Assembly (NCBI GenBank): GCA_039819085.1
Contig: JBCBSQ010000008.1
Coordinates: 1 to 64,000 of the forward strand
Direction: 5' to 3'
Length of the DNA stretch: 64,000 nt
DNA from: MED-G105 sp039819085
GTDB lineage: Bacteria > Pseudomonadota > Alphaproteobacteria > Caulobacterales > Parvularculaceae
Shown: positions 8,112-16,670 of the stretch, one piece after another
Layout: every line of letters starts with the position of its first letter
Position numbering within the stretch: position 1 is the first letter of the stretch
Program-made: the position numbers and the translations under genes
The notes under the pieces: generated by a model
Seen by the model: the letters and a program-made list of their open reading frames with translations, nothing else
Told to the model about the DNA's origin: nothing
Databases searched by the model: none

Positions 8112-8805
8112 AACGCGCAGTTCTCTGCATACCGATGAAAATAAGCACCTGCGCGGCGACATATGTGATCCAGACCGCGCCCGGCGGAATGGGAACCTCC
8201 GGGCTGTAGAGCCCGATCGCGATCATTGCGTCGGAGACAACGAATGAGACGGCGCCCAACGCCGCCAGCGCGAAGCCGCGCGTTGACAATGCAAGGACGG
8301 CCATCGCGAACAGGACAGCCATGTACCCGAACGATGGGATCGCCATTGCGCCCATCGCCGGCCAAAGCCACGCCATCAACGCGGCGCCTATTGCAATCAC
8401 CCCAGCCGCGGCCGCCAGCCCCGTCCGGTTTACGCCGTCACGAGCGAGACGCCGCTGAAAGAGCGCAACATAAACCAAGTGCGCGGCGCCGAAGGCGCCC
8501 ATGCCGAAGAGCAATTGCGAGGGCGACCAGGCAAGCGCGATATCGCCTATCGCGGAAAGCCCAAGGGCGAGCGCCAGCAAGCGGTCAACACCCCGCATGG
8601 TCATCAGCGCGGTCAGCGCGAGCGTGATGATCCCTGATGCTTTCAGAAACGCGCTGACGCCCCAAGCGGGAACGGGTCCAAGTCCGGGAAGCGTGATCAG
8701 ACCGAATTGAGCCGCAAGGTATGCGCCGGACAAAATGACCGCAGACGAAATCGCCCGGACGGGCGGAGCAGGAGACGTTTCATCCGGCGACGCCGCGCCT
8801 GTCAC
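8110..8805 (-). CDS. YhhN-family (lysoplasmalogenase-like) membrane protein
   Basis: A 231-residue polytopic inner-membrane protein with about seven to eight hydrophobic helices. It carries the YhhN/TMEM86 pattern: an Asp in SAIGDIALAW and another in VSDAMIAIGLY, a spacing typical of the family's acidic active-site residues. TMEM86B hydrolyses the vinyl-ether bond of lysoplasmalogens; the bacterial substrate is usually untested. The GTG start at 8805 overlaps the stop of the small upstream gene (GTGA), suggesting a two-gene operon. It converges on rpsI. Confidence 0.8.
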   Translation of the reverse strand: MTGAASPDETSPAPPVRAISSAVILSGAYLAAQFGLITLPGLGPVPAWGVSAFLKASGIITLALTALMTMRGVDRLLALALGLSAIGDIALAWSPSQLLFGMGAFGAAHLVYVALFQRRLARDGVNRTGLAAAAGVIAIGAALMAWLWPAMGAMAIPSFGYMAVLFAMAVLALSTRGFALAALGAVSFVVSDAMIAIGLYSPEVPIPPGAVWITYVAAQVLIFIGMQRTAR

Positions 8806-8996
8806 TTGCCTGCGTCCGGCTTTTCGTTCCGGATGCGGCGCATCATCTCGCGCGCGGCGGCGGCGCCTTCCGGGCCGTCCCGCAGATGACGAAAGAAGAG
8901 CCCCGCGCGCATCGACCGTGTGCTTGGCGTCGCGCCAAGCGTCTCAAAGAGTTCCCGCACCGGCGACGCGCGCCGGATCTTGATTGCTTCGTTCAC
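8802..8996 (-). CDS. Small conserved-looking protein, function unknown
   Basis: A 64-residue basic, mostly helical polypeptide (for example RRASPVRELFETLGA and AAREMMRRIRN) with no signal or membrane segment. It starts with GTG at 8996 behind a G-rich stretch and its stop overlaps the GTG of the YhhN gene by 4 bases, which argues that it is really translated. I do not recognise a family. Confidence 0.55.
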   Translation of the reverse strand: MNEAIKIRRASPVRELFETLGATPSTRSMRAGLFFRHLRDGPEGAAAAREMMRRIRNEKPDAGK

Positions 8997-9121
8997 AGCA
9001 GCCGCCCCCGCGTTTGCTTATCAGAGAAAAGACTCTCTTCAGCTTGGTAAACGAAAGGTTAATCCGGCGCGGTCCGCGCTGCAATTCGCCGTTTCCGGGG
9101 CCAGCGCGGGCTGTTATGTGA

Positions 9122-9925
9122 CTAAAACCGCACGCGGAAACCCGCTTCCGCCTGCGAGGCGCGGTTCTCGATCTCAAAGTCCGCGACGAAGAGGTCAGCG
9201 CGTGCGTCGAGGTCTTCAGTGGCGCGGTAGCGGTAGCCGACGAACGCATCGACCCGAGGGGCGACCGGAACGGTAAGTCCCGCCATTAGCTGGTAAGCGA
9301 ACGCGGTCTGATCATCTTCAATAATCGATACGCCGGACGGGACGTAGTCCACATTGGCGAAGGCGACGCCGACGCCGCCGCCCACATAAGGCGTTACGCG
9401 GCCGGCGATTTTAAAGTCATAATAGACGTTCGCCATGACATAGAGAGCGTTTAGCTCCCCCTGGCCGTCGGCGACGAGATCGGCGACGTTGACGCCGATA
9501 TTGTTCGAACCCGTGATAAGAACGCCGGCGTCCTCCGCGCTGAGGTCAATGCCCGCCGCGGAAACGCCGGTGTGGGCGTCGACGTTCGCTTCTTGATAGG
9601 AGACCTCAAGTTCGCTTCTGAAACCCGAGCGGTAGGCGAAGCCGACCGCGCCGGACGTCGCAAAGCCGGTGTTGAACTCAGTGCTCCAGCCAACCGCGCT
9701 TCCGGCGGGCAGCGCCGTGCCGGCTGGGATTGATGCGCCGGCGCCGGTCGTGAAGCCATCGGGGAAGACGCCTTCATTGTCCGAGTCTTGCTGGAAGACG
9801 GCCGCGCCGGAGAGCGAGACATAAACATCGCCGTCCTTGAGATAGTCGCCGGCCGTCGCGGGCGAACCCGCTGCGGCGAGCACGCTGACTGCGGCGCAGG
9901 CTGTATTGTTCCGTGTGAGGCGCAT
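9122..9925 (-). CDS. Outer-membrane beta-barrel protein (OmpA-like barrel/porin family)
   Basis: A 267-residue exported protein. The signal peptide covers about residues 1-24 (cleavage near PATAGD). Alternating hydrophobic strands follow, such as GDVYVSLSGAAVF and YYDFKIAGRVTPYVGGGVG, and the chain ends in GFRVRF, a C-terminal Phe typical of BAM substrates. The pattern fits an 8-strand barrel. The start at 9925 is supported by an AGGAGA Shine-Dalgarno (complement of 9933-9938) 7 bases upstream; an earlier in-frame ATG at 10111 would add 62 residues that do not look like a signal. Ligand unknown. Confidence 0.82.
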   Translation of the reverse strand: MRLTRNNTACAAVSVLAAAGSPATAGDYLKDGDVYVSLSGAAVFQQDSDNEGVFPDGFTTGAGASIPAGTALPAGSAVGWSTEFNTGFATSGAVGFAYRSGFRSELEVSYQEANVDAHTGVSAAGIDLSAEDAGVLITGSNNIGVNVADLVADGQGELNALYVMANVYYDFKIAGRVTPYVGGGVGVAFANVDYVPSGVSIIEDDQTAFAYQLMAGLTVPVAPRVDAFVGYRYRATEDLDARADLFVADFEIENRASQAEAGFRVRF

Positions 9926-10161
9926 GATCGGTTCTCCTAAAGGTAACGTCGACAAAAACCCCAACCCACGAACGATATGGCGGGTGGGTTTCCGTCGCCG
10001 CATCCGACCAAAGGACATGCGACAAAATGACGTTGAAGAGCCGGGAGCAGGACGTTCGCGGGGCGGGGCGAATTGATCGGTCGATCCGATCAAACGCTCG
10101 CATCGCTTCAATCACATCCGTGTGCAAATTGTTGGCGAGTTGGTGACGCCAGGCGAAGCGG

Positions 10162-11610
10162 CTACGCGCCAAGCCCGCCGATCAGCGCGTATTTCACGTT
10201 GACGTAATCGTCGAGGCCATACTTCGAGCCTTCGCGGCCGACGCCGGAGTCTTTCACCCCGCCGAAAGGCGCAACTTCCGTCGACAGGACGCCTTCATTG
10301 ACGCCGACCATGCCGTATTCGAGCGCCTCCGAAACGCGAAATACGCGGCCGAGATCGTTCGTGTAGAAATAGGAGGCGAGACCGTATTCGGTGGCGTTCG
10401 CCATTTTGATCGCTTCTTCCTCCGTTTCAAACCTGAACACAGGCGCCACGGGTCCGAAGGTCTCGTCCCGCGCGATCAGCATATCCTGCGTCGCTTCGCG
10501 AATGACGGTTGGCTGGAAGAAGGTCAGGCCTTTGTCGTGACGCCCGCCGCCGACGACCACTGCGCCGCCGCGAGAGACCGCATCCTCAATGTGCTCCTCC
10601 GCCTTCGCGACGGCGCCGTCATCAATGAGAGGCCCCTGGACGACGCCGTCTTCGAGGCCGTTGCCCACCTTCATCGCGCCGGCCGCCTTTGCAAACTTTT
10701 CCACGAACGCGTCGTAGACGGATGACTGGACATAGATGCGGTTCGCGCACACGCACGTTTGGCCGGAGTTCCGATATTTACAGATCATCGCCCCCTCGAC
10801 CGCTCGGTCAAGGTCGGCGTCGTCGAAGACGATGAACGGCGCGTTGCCGCCCAGCTCCATGGAGACGCGTTTCATGTGCGCGGCGGCCTTGGCGGCGAGG
10901 CCCTTGCCGACCTGGGTCGACCCGGTGAATGTGATCTTCCGAACCGCGGGGTTTTCGCAGAATTCATCCGCAATCGCCGCCGCGGAGCCGGTTACGATAT
11001 TGATGAGGCCTTTTGGCAGCCCAACCTCGTCGGCAATCACGCCATAGGCGAGGGCGGAAAAAGGCGTCTGGCTCGCCGGCTTGCAGACAATCGAGCAGCC
11101 GGCAGCAAGGGCGGCCGCGGCCTTGCGCGCGATCATGGCGGTCGGAAAATTCCAGGGGGTGATTGAGCCGACGACCCCGACGGGCTCTTTCGTCACGATG
11201 ATCCGCTTGTCGGGAAAGGGCGAAGGGATGACGTCGCCATACATGCGGCGCGCCTCTTCGCCGAACCATTTGAAGAACCGCGCGGCGTAAGCGACTTCGC
11301 CTTTCGCTTCAGCGAGGGGCTTGCCCATTTCGATGGTCAAGAGGCGGCCAAGCTCATCCTGGTTGTCCATCAGCGCGTCGTGGATGCGCCGGCACGCGTC
11401 GCCCCGCGCTTCGGCCGAGACGCGTCGCCATTCCCTGAACGCGCGCTCCGCCGCGTCTACTGCGCGCCTGGTTTCATCGCGGCCGAAGCGGGGCGTTGAT
11501 CCGATGACTTCTCCCGTGGCGGGATTGTTCACTTTTGTCCGGCCGTCGCCGCCGCCGACCCATTCGCCGTCGATGTAACAATCCTCACGGAAAAAACGGC
11601 TGTCGATCAT
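10162..11610 (-). CDS. gabD: NAD(P)-dependent succinate-semialdehyde dehydrogenase
   Basis: A 482-residue aldehyde dehydrogenase oxidising succinate semialdehyde to succinate, linking GABA or 4-hydroxybutyrate breakdown to the TCA cycle. Motifs: ITPWNFP (N-terminal cofactor region), the Glu in VSMELGGNAPF and the catalytic Cys in NSGQTCVCANR, the last being typical of the GabD group. Length and ends match GabD. Related class members such as glutarate-semialdehyde dehydrogenase cannot be excluded. It is transcribed away from the enoyl-CoA hydratase gene across a 208-bp spacer. Confidence 0.87.
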   Translation of the reverse strand: MIDSRFFREDCYIDGEWVGGGDGRTKVNNPATGEVIGSTPRFGRDETRRAVDAAERAFREWRRVSAEARGDACRRIHDALMDNQDELGRLLTIEMGKPLAEAKGEVAYAARFFKWFGEEARRMYGDVIPSPFPDKRIIVTKEPVGVVGSITPWNFPTAMIARKAAAALAAGCSIVCKPASQTPFSALAYGVIADEVGLPKGLINIVTGSAAAIADEFCENPAVRKITFTGSTQVGKGLAAKAAAHMKRVSMELGGNAPFIVFDDADLDRAVEGAMICKYRNSGQTCVCANRIYVQSSVYDAFVEKFAKAAGAMKVGNGLEDGVVQGPLIDDGAVAKAEEHIEDAVSRGGAVVVGGGRHDKGLTFFQPTVIREATQDMLIARDETFGPVAPVFRFETEEEAIKMANATEYGLASYFYTNDLGRVFRVSEALEYGMVGVNEGVLSTEVAPFGGVKDSGVGREGSKYGLDDYVNVKYALIGGLGA

Positions 11611-11818
11611 GGCGGCGCTCCGAATAGATGTCTGCGATGGACTTGCGGGCCATGCGATTTACGCGAAGCGCGCAACCGCGTCGACGCCGACGCGCACTCT
11701 TCGCGACTGCGGCTGCCAAAGGCGGTTTGAGTTCGCGGCGGACAGGCGCATAATTGGACAGGCGTCCGAAACACGAGTGCGGACGACAGAACGCTATCTA
11801 GCCCAAGGGAGACGCCGA

Positions 11819-12604
11819 ATGCCCGCTTCCTACGACACGGTTTCCTACGACCAGAAGACCGACCACGTCGTCCAGGTGACGCTGAAGCGGCCGGACGCGT
11901 TGAACGCCTTCAATGAAACGCTCCGGCGCGAACTCCTTGACGCTTTATGCGCAGCCTCGGCAGCGCCTGACGTTCGAGCGGTCGTATTGACGGGCGAAGG
12001 CCGCGCGTTCTCAGCCGGCGCGGACATCAAGGACATCGCGCAGACGCGTGTCGTTGAAGACGTGTTGAACGCAGAATACGGCGCGTTCTTGAGCGTCCTG
12101 CGGTCCATGGAGAAGCCGGTGATCGCGGCGATCAATGGCCCGGCCGCGGGGATCGGGATGACCCTCGCGCTGTCCTGCGATCTGCGGGTAATGGCTGAAG
12201 ACGCCTATCTGATGAGCGCGTTCGCGAACATCGGACTTGTCCCTGACGGCGGGCTCTCTTGGATCCTGACCCAACAGATCGGCTATGCGCGCGCGTACGA
12301 GGCGGCGATCGAAGCGCAAAAAATCGCGGCGGACCGCGCGCTGGAGTGGGGGCTCGTTAATCGCGTCGCCGCTGGCGACGGCGCGCTGGCGGAAGCGAAC
12401 ACGTGGGCTGAAGGTCTTGCGACGCGCGCGCCGATCGCGCTTGGCCTCACTAAGCGCGCCTTCCGCGCCGCCGCAGAGGACGGCGTGAAAAACGCCGCCG
12501 CGTACGAAGCCGCACTGCAGCGCCTCGCGATCGCGAGCGACGATTGCAAAGAAGGCGTTGCGGCGGTGCTGGGAAAACGCGCCGCGAACTTTAAAGGGCG
12601 GTAA
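11819..12604 (+). CDS. Enoyl-CoA hydratase/isomerase family protein (PaaG-like)
   Basis: A 261-residue crotonase-fold enzyme acting on acyl-CoA thioesters. The oxyanion-hole segments are visible in GEGRAFSAGADIKDI and GPAAGIGMTLALSCDLR, and PDGGLSW supplies an acidic residue in the position typical of 2-(1,2-epoxyphenylacetyl)-CoA isomerase and related isomerases rather than the two-Glu hydratases. No paa genes are nearby, so the substrate stays open. The ATG at 11819 has GGGAGACGCC upstream; the open frame continues 210 bases further 5' without coding character. The 3' end overlaps the convergent prepilin peptidase gene by 14 bases. Confidence 0.83.
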   Translation: MPASYDTVSYDQKTDHVVQVTLKRPDALNAFNETLRRELLDALCAASAAPDVRAVVLTGEGRAFSAGADIKDIAQTRVVEDVLNAEYGAFLSVLRSMEKPVIAAINGPAAGIGMTLALSCDLRVMAEDAYLMSAFANIGLVPDGGLSWILTQQIGYARAYEAAIEAQKIAADRALEWGLVNRVAAGDGALAEANTWAEGLATRAPIALGLTKRAFRAAAEDGVKNAAAYEAALQRLAIASDDCKEGVAAVLGKRAANFKGR

Positions 12605-13352
12605 GCCAAAGCGCGGCGAGGCCGGCGGCGGCGAGGCCGGGACCGAAAGGCAACTCCGCGCGTTGGTCGGATAGCCGCCCTTGCGCTGCGACAATCACGA
12701 GCGTGCCAATGGACGCGGCGAACACGACGCCGGGCAGTGCGCTCGCCCCAACCCAGGCGCCAATGGCGCTGAGAAGTTTCGAATCGCCCTGGCCAAGTCC
12801 GTCGCGCCCCCGGATCGCGCGATACCCTCTACGGATCGCCTCGAACACCGCGTAGCCAAGGCCGGCGCCGAGAAGGGCCTCTGGCCATGACGCGAACAGA
12901 TCCACTGTGTTGACGGCGATCCCGCCGATCAGCATCGGCATGGTCAGCGCGTCGGGCAGATACGTCGTCTCGAAATCAATAAAGGCCAACGCGATCGCCA
13001 TGCCGGCGAACGCGCAGGCGAGCGCCCATTCGACGCCAAGTCCAAAGACGAATGCCGAAACGCAGAACGCGATTCCGCCCAACCCCTCCACAATCGGATA
13101 TCTCGGTGAAATGGCGTCGCCGCAGCGCCGACATTTGCCTCTCAACAAAAAGTAAGACGCGATTGGAATGAGGTCGATTGCGCTGATCCCGCCGCCGCAG
13201 CTCGGGCATTGCGACCGAGGCCCGGAACAATGCGAATTTCCCGCGGGAATTAGTCCCCAATTCACCGGACCACGCGAAATAACAACGTTCAGGTAGGAGC
13301 CGATCACCAACCCAACGACCAACGCCGTTACATAAAAGACCCAATGCGCCAT
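12591..13352 (-). CDS. gspO: Prepilin peptidase / N-methyltransferase (GspO/PulO)
   Basis: A 253-residue inner-membrane aspartyl protease that cleaves and N-methylates type 4 prepilins and T2SS pseudopilins. The two CxxC pairs (CPSC and CRRC) lie in the N-terminal cytoplasmic loop; catalytic Asp residues are in LAFIDFETTYLPD and in GQGDSKLL, the GxGD motif. Six to eight hydrophobic helices surround them. No type IV pilus genes are present in the window, so its clients are probably the pseudopilins GspG-K encoded about 14 kb away. It is split from the gsp operon by the lipoprotein/receptor genes and faces away from them. Confidence 0.93.
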   Translation of the reverse strand: MAHWVFYVTALVVGLVIGSYLNVVISRGPVNWGLIPAGNSHCSGPRSQCPSCGGGISAIDLIPIASYFLLRGKCRRCGDAISPRYPIVEGLGGIAFCVSAFVFGLGVEWALACAFAGMAIALAFIDFETTYLPDALTMPMLIGGIAVNTVDLFASWPEALLGAGLGYAVFEAIRRGYRAIRGRDGLGQGDSKLLSAIGAWVGASALPGVVFAASIGTLVIVAAQGRLSDQRAELPFGPGLAAAGLAALWLTAL

Positions 13353-13436
13353 CTAATCCGCTTTTAGTTCAATGCCGGCAAGGGACTAAACAGACGCATC
13401 CTGGGTCGCAAATAAAAGCGAATACAGACGTTTCGA

Positions 13437-13461
13437 GATCAATTGCGCATTTAGTGCGCAA
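13437..13461. promoter_or_regulatory. Shared 16-base motif overlapping a palindrome
   Basis: GATCAATTGCGCATTT (13437-13452) recurs exactly at 20821-20836 in front of the gsp operon. Here it overlaps an inverted repeat TTGCGCA-5-TGCGCAA (13443-13461). It lies 157 bases upstream of the lipoprotein start. Common regulation of the two operons is an inference. Confidence 0.45.
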
Positions 13462-13484
13462 GACTCCACCTCGCGCATAGCGTG

Positions 13485-13528
13485 TTGTCACATTTCTGAA
13501 ACAATACATTCAACAGCCTGTCATGTAG
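13485..13528 (+). promoter_or_regulatory. Candidate Pho box: four 11-bp-phased CTGTCAT-like units
   Basis: Units begin at 13485 (TTGTCAC), 13496 (CTGAAAC), 13507 (CATTCAA) and 13518 (CTGTCAT), exactly 11 bases apart, each followed by 4 bases. PhoB boxes are direct repeats of CTGTCAT with 11-bp spacing. The last unit matches fully, the first two well and the third poorly. The site is 90-133 bases upstream of the lipoprotein gene. This is a match by eye only. Confidence 0.5.
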
Positions 13529-13617
13529 CGGGCTTACCCGCGGGGTGTGATGGCGGCGCGTGGGGCGTCGTACGTCAAGTTTTCTTATCGCGCCAAACAC
13601 TCCGCGGGGGTCAAGAC

Positions 13618-16575
13618 ATGCGCCTTAAATCCTTCTCTCGTTCCATCATGCTGGCAGGCAGCGCGCTCGCGCTTGTCGCCGCCTGCTCTGAAGCCGACGT
13701 CGAATCGCTCGGCGGCACCGGACCTGTCACGGTCGGCGGCGGTCAGACCGGCCCAACGGGCCCTGACCTTGACTTTGTCCCGGCGGCGGGTTGCCCGGCT
13801 GGCACGGTGGAGCGCTCCGGGACGGACGCGCTCAGCGTTGGCGGCGTCGAGATCGCGGTTTGCGCGATCGATGGCGGCAGCACAATTCAAACCGATCTAA
13901 GTCTGCCGCTCGGCACCTATGCGATCGAGGGCGCAGTCTTCATCGGCAACGACAACGCCAACAATGCGACGCTGACGATTGCGCCAGGCTCAACGCTGTT
14001 TGGCTCCGCCGGCAACGATTACATCGTTGTTTCGCGCGGCTCGCAGATCATCGCCGACGGTACGGCCGACGCGCCGATCGTTTTCACCTCCGCGGCCGAC
14101 ATCGCAGACGGCGACGTGAATGACGGCGAGTCGAGCGGCGACCCGGAAGCCTTTGGCGAGTGGGGCGGCCTCGTTATCTCCGGCAACGCGCCGATCAACG
14201 ACTGTAACGATGAGAGCCAGACCGGCGGCACAGTGGAGTGCGTCAAGTTCGGCGAAGGGAATTCGGGCCTCTTCGGCGGCGCGGACCCGGCCGACGACTT
14301 CGGGACGCTCCGCTACGTTCGCGTCCAGTACGCCGGCTTCCGCGTCAATGACGAAGACGAACTGAACGGCATCGCCTTCCAGGGCACCGGCAATGGCGGC
14401 ACAGCCGAATTCATTCAGGTGCACAACAATCTCGACGACGGCATCGAATGGTTCGGCGGCACGACGGACGTCCGCTACGCGATCGTCAGCGGCGCGGGCG
14501 ACGACTCGTTCGACTGGACGGACGGCTGGGTTGGCAACATCCAGTTCGCGATCGTTCAGCAGAGCGAAGTGCGCGGCGACCGCGGCATCGAAGGCGACAA
14601 CCGGAACGGCGACAATAACATCACGCCGCGTTCGAACCCGAACTTCGCCAACTTCACCTTCATCGGCGGCGAATCCGGCGACACCGGCATGGTCATCCGC
14701 CGGGGTAACGCGGGTAAGTACGTCAACGGCATCATCGTCGACTTCCAGGACGCCGCGATCGACTTTGACGATCAGGCGACCGTCGACCAGATCGCAACCG
14801 GCGAGCTTCAGCTGCGCTCGTTGTTCCTGGCGAACAACAATGAGAACTTTGAAGGCTCCTCCACCGAAGTCGACACGGACGATGATGGTGAAGGCGACTC
14901 GCCGGACGGTTTCGAAGACGACATCGAAACGCTGTTCAATTCTGACCCGAACAACACCATCGCGGCCGGCACCACCCTCGACGGCGTTTTCCCGGGCCCG
15001 ACGGAAGCAAACGTGACGGCGTTTGACGCCAGCACGCTGAGCTCGTTCCTGATCAACACTGACTATGTCGGCGCGTTCCCGAACGGCACGACCGACGACA
15101 GCGCCGACAACTGGGCGCGCGGCTGGACCATCGCCCTTGACGGCGTGACCGGCGCCGGCGGCGAAGTCGCCGACAGCTGCCCGGAAGGCACGTTCCAGTC
15201 GAACGAGACCGTCCCTGCGGGCCGCAGCGAAGAGCGCATCTGCGTGGTGTCGCAGGCGGTCTATACGAGCGACCTTACGCTCACCGGCGGCAACCTCTAT
15301 GAACTGCGCGGCGCGGTGTTCATCGGCAACGACAATGAAGACAGCGCGACGCTGACGATCAATCCGGGCGTTACGATCTTCGGATCCGGCGGTTCGGACT
15401 ACCTGATCATTTCGCGTGGTTCGCAGATCCGGTCACTCGGCACGCCTCAGGCGCCGGTCGTGATGACCAGCCGTCCCGACGTTCTGGGCACTGTCGATCC
15501 GGTCAATGACTTCGGTCAGTGGGGCGGCCTCGTTATCTCCGGCAACGCGCCGATTAACGACTGTAACGACGAGAGCCAGACCGGCGGCACCGTGGAGTGC
15601 GTCAAGTTCGGCGAAGGCAATTCGGGCCTCTTCGGCGGCGCGGACGCTGAAGACGATTCCGGCGAGATCAGCTACACGCGCGTCCAGTACGCCGGCTTCC
15701 GCGTGAACGACGAAGACGAGCTCAATGGCATCGCCTTCCAGGCGGTCGGCAGCGAAGGCGAGTTTGACTTCATTCAGGTCCACAACAATCTCGACGACGG
15801 CCTGGAGTGGTTCGGCGGCGCGGCGAATGCAAAGCACATTGTGGTGACAGGCGCTGGCGACGACTCGCTCGACTGGACGGATGGCTGGGTCGGTAACGTC
15901 CAGTACGCGATTGTGGTTCAAACGCGTGAGGGCGCGGGCGATCGCGGCATCGAAGGCGACAACCGCAATGGCGACAATGACATCACGCCGCGGTCCAGCC
16001 CGACCATTTCGAACTTCACCTTCGTCGGCGGTTCCTCGGACGTTGGTTTCGGCGACAACGAGGGCGACGGCTTCGGCGACACCGGCATGGTGATCCGTCG
16101 CGGTTCGGCCGGCATTTACGCGAACGGCATCATCACGAACTGGGATGACGCCGCGATCGACCTCGACGAACAGGCGACGGTCGATCAGATCGGCACGCCT
16201 GGCTCTGGCGCGTTGCAGTTCCGTTCGCTCTACATCGTCGACAACAATGAATCGTTTGAAGGCTCGTCGACTGAGATTGACACAGACGACGACGGCGAAG
16301 GCGACTCGCCGGACGGCTTTGAAGATGACACCGAAGCGCTTTTCGACGCGACGGGCGCCAACAATGTCGACGGCGACGATCTTTCGCAAGCCAGCACCCT
16401 GACGGTCGGCGTGGATGATAGCGTCACCGCGGCGCTTGTTCCGGGCGCCAATGAAGATGCAGTGACGGCGACGGATCCGACGACCTTCGACTCCTTCTTC
16501 GACAGCGTCGACTACATCGGCGCGGTCGAGGACGACGACGACAACTGGTACGTCGGCTGGACCTTCGGCCTCTAA
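13618..16575 (+). CDS. Large internally duplicated beta-helix lipoprotein paired with a TonB receptor
   Basis: A 985-residue acidic lipoprotein: the signal ends in LVAAC (lipid-anchored Cys23) followed by a Gly-rich linker. The rest is two homologous halves about 453 residues apart. Each half has AVFIGNDN, TLTI.PG, an IISRGSQI-type strand, WGGLVISGNAPIN, VQYAGFRVNDEDELNGIAF, IQVHNNLDDG.EWFGG, DDS.DWTDGWVG and an acidic loop DTDDDGEGDSPDGFEDD resembling calcium-binding repeats. The repeating short beta strands suggest a right-handed beta-helix. WGGLVI-type proteins occur beside TonB receptors in Bacteroidota as exported proteins (from memory). Inference: a surface-exposed capture protein for the downstream receptor, probably exported by the neighbouring T2SS. 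Ligand unknown. Confidence 0.75.
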   Translation: MRLKSFSRSIMLAGSALALVAACSEADVESLGGTGPVTVGGGQTGPTGPDLDFVPAAGCPAGTVERSGTDALSVGGVEIAVCAIDGGSTIQTDLSLPLGTYAIEGAVFIGNDNANNATLTIAPGSTLFGSAGNDYIVVSRGSQIIADGTADAPIVFTSAADIADGDVNDGESSGDPEAFGEWGGLVISGNAPINDCNDESQTGGTVECVKFGEGNSGLFGGADPADDFGTLRYVRVQYAGFRVNDEDELNGIAFQGTGNGGTAEFIQVHNNLDDGIEWFGGTTDVRYAIVSGAGDDSFDWTDGWVGNIQFAIVQQSEVRGDRGIEGDNRNGDNNITPRSNPNFANFTFIGGESGDTGMVIRRGNAGKYVNGIIVDFQDAAIDFDDQATVDQIATGELQLRSLFLANNNENFEGSSTEVDTDDDGEGDSPDGFEDDIETLFNSDPNNTIAAGTTLDGVFPGPTEANVTAFDASTLSSFLINTDYVGAFPNGTTDDSADNWARGWTIALDGVTGAGGEVADSCPEGTFQSNETVPAGRSEERICVVSQAVYTSDLTLTGGNLYELRGAVFIGNDNEDSATLTINPGVTIFGSGGSDYLIISRGSQIRSLGTPQAPVVMTSRPDVLGTVDPVNDFGQWGGLVISGNAPINDCNDESQTGGTVECVKFGEGNSGLFGGADAEDDSGEISYTRVQYAGFRVNDEDELNGIAFQAVGSEGEFDFIQVHNNLDDGLEWFGGAANAKHIVVTGAGDDSLDWTDGWVGNVQYAIVVQTREGAGDRGIEGDNRNGDNDITPRSSPTISNFTFVGGSSDVGFGDNEGDGFGDTGMVIRRGSAGIYANGIITNWDDAAIDLDEQATVDQIGTPGSGALQFRSLYIVDNNESFEGSSTEIDTDDDGEGDSPDGFEDDTEALFDATGANNVDGDDLSQASTLTVGVDDSVTAALVPGANEDAVTATDPTTFDSFFDSVDYIGAVEDDDDNWYVGWTFGL
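14161..14286 (+). repeat. Near-identical intragenic repeat, copy 1
   Basis: These 126 bases match 15520-15645 with only four differences that I can count, all at third codon positions. The flanking parts of the two halves are more divergent. Confidence 0.85.
15520..15645 (+). repeat. Near-identical intragenic repeat, copy 2
   Basis: Partner of 14161-14286, offset 1359 bases (453 codons) in the same frame. It encodes the WGGLVISGNAPIN to GNSGLFGGAD stretch in both halves. Confidence 0.85.
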
Positions 16576-16584
16576 GCGGCCTTG

Positions 16585-16613
16585 GCCGGGGATGCGCATC
16601 GCGGATCCCCGGC
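16585..16613 (+). terminator. Stem-loop between the lipoprotein and TonB-receptor genes
   Basis: A 9-bp perfect stem GCCGGGGAT (16585-16593) and ATCCCCGGC (16605-16613) with an 11-base loop, without a U-run. It may act as a partial terminator or mRNA-stabilising structure, letting the lipoprotein be made in excess over the receptor. Confidence 0.5.
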
Positions 16614-16670
16614 TGTTTGCGACGACATTCGTGACAAGCTGCGGCCTTCGCGCCGTCAAGAGGTGGAAAG

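Noticed and set aside
15433..16659. A 408-codon open frame antisense to the beta-helix lipoprotein
   Set aside because: It is Arg/Val/Ala-rich with no recognisable domain, lies fully opposite a well-supported gene and is what GC-rich third positions produce. The same applies to 17964-18995 (opposite the TonB receptor), 4102-5286 and 35918-36820.
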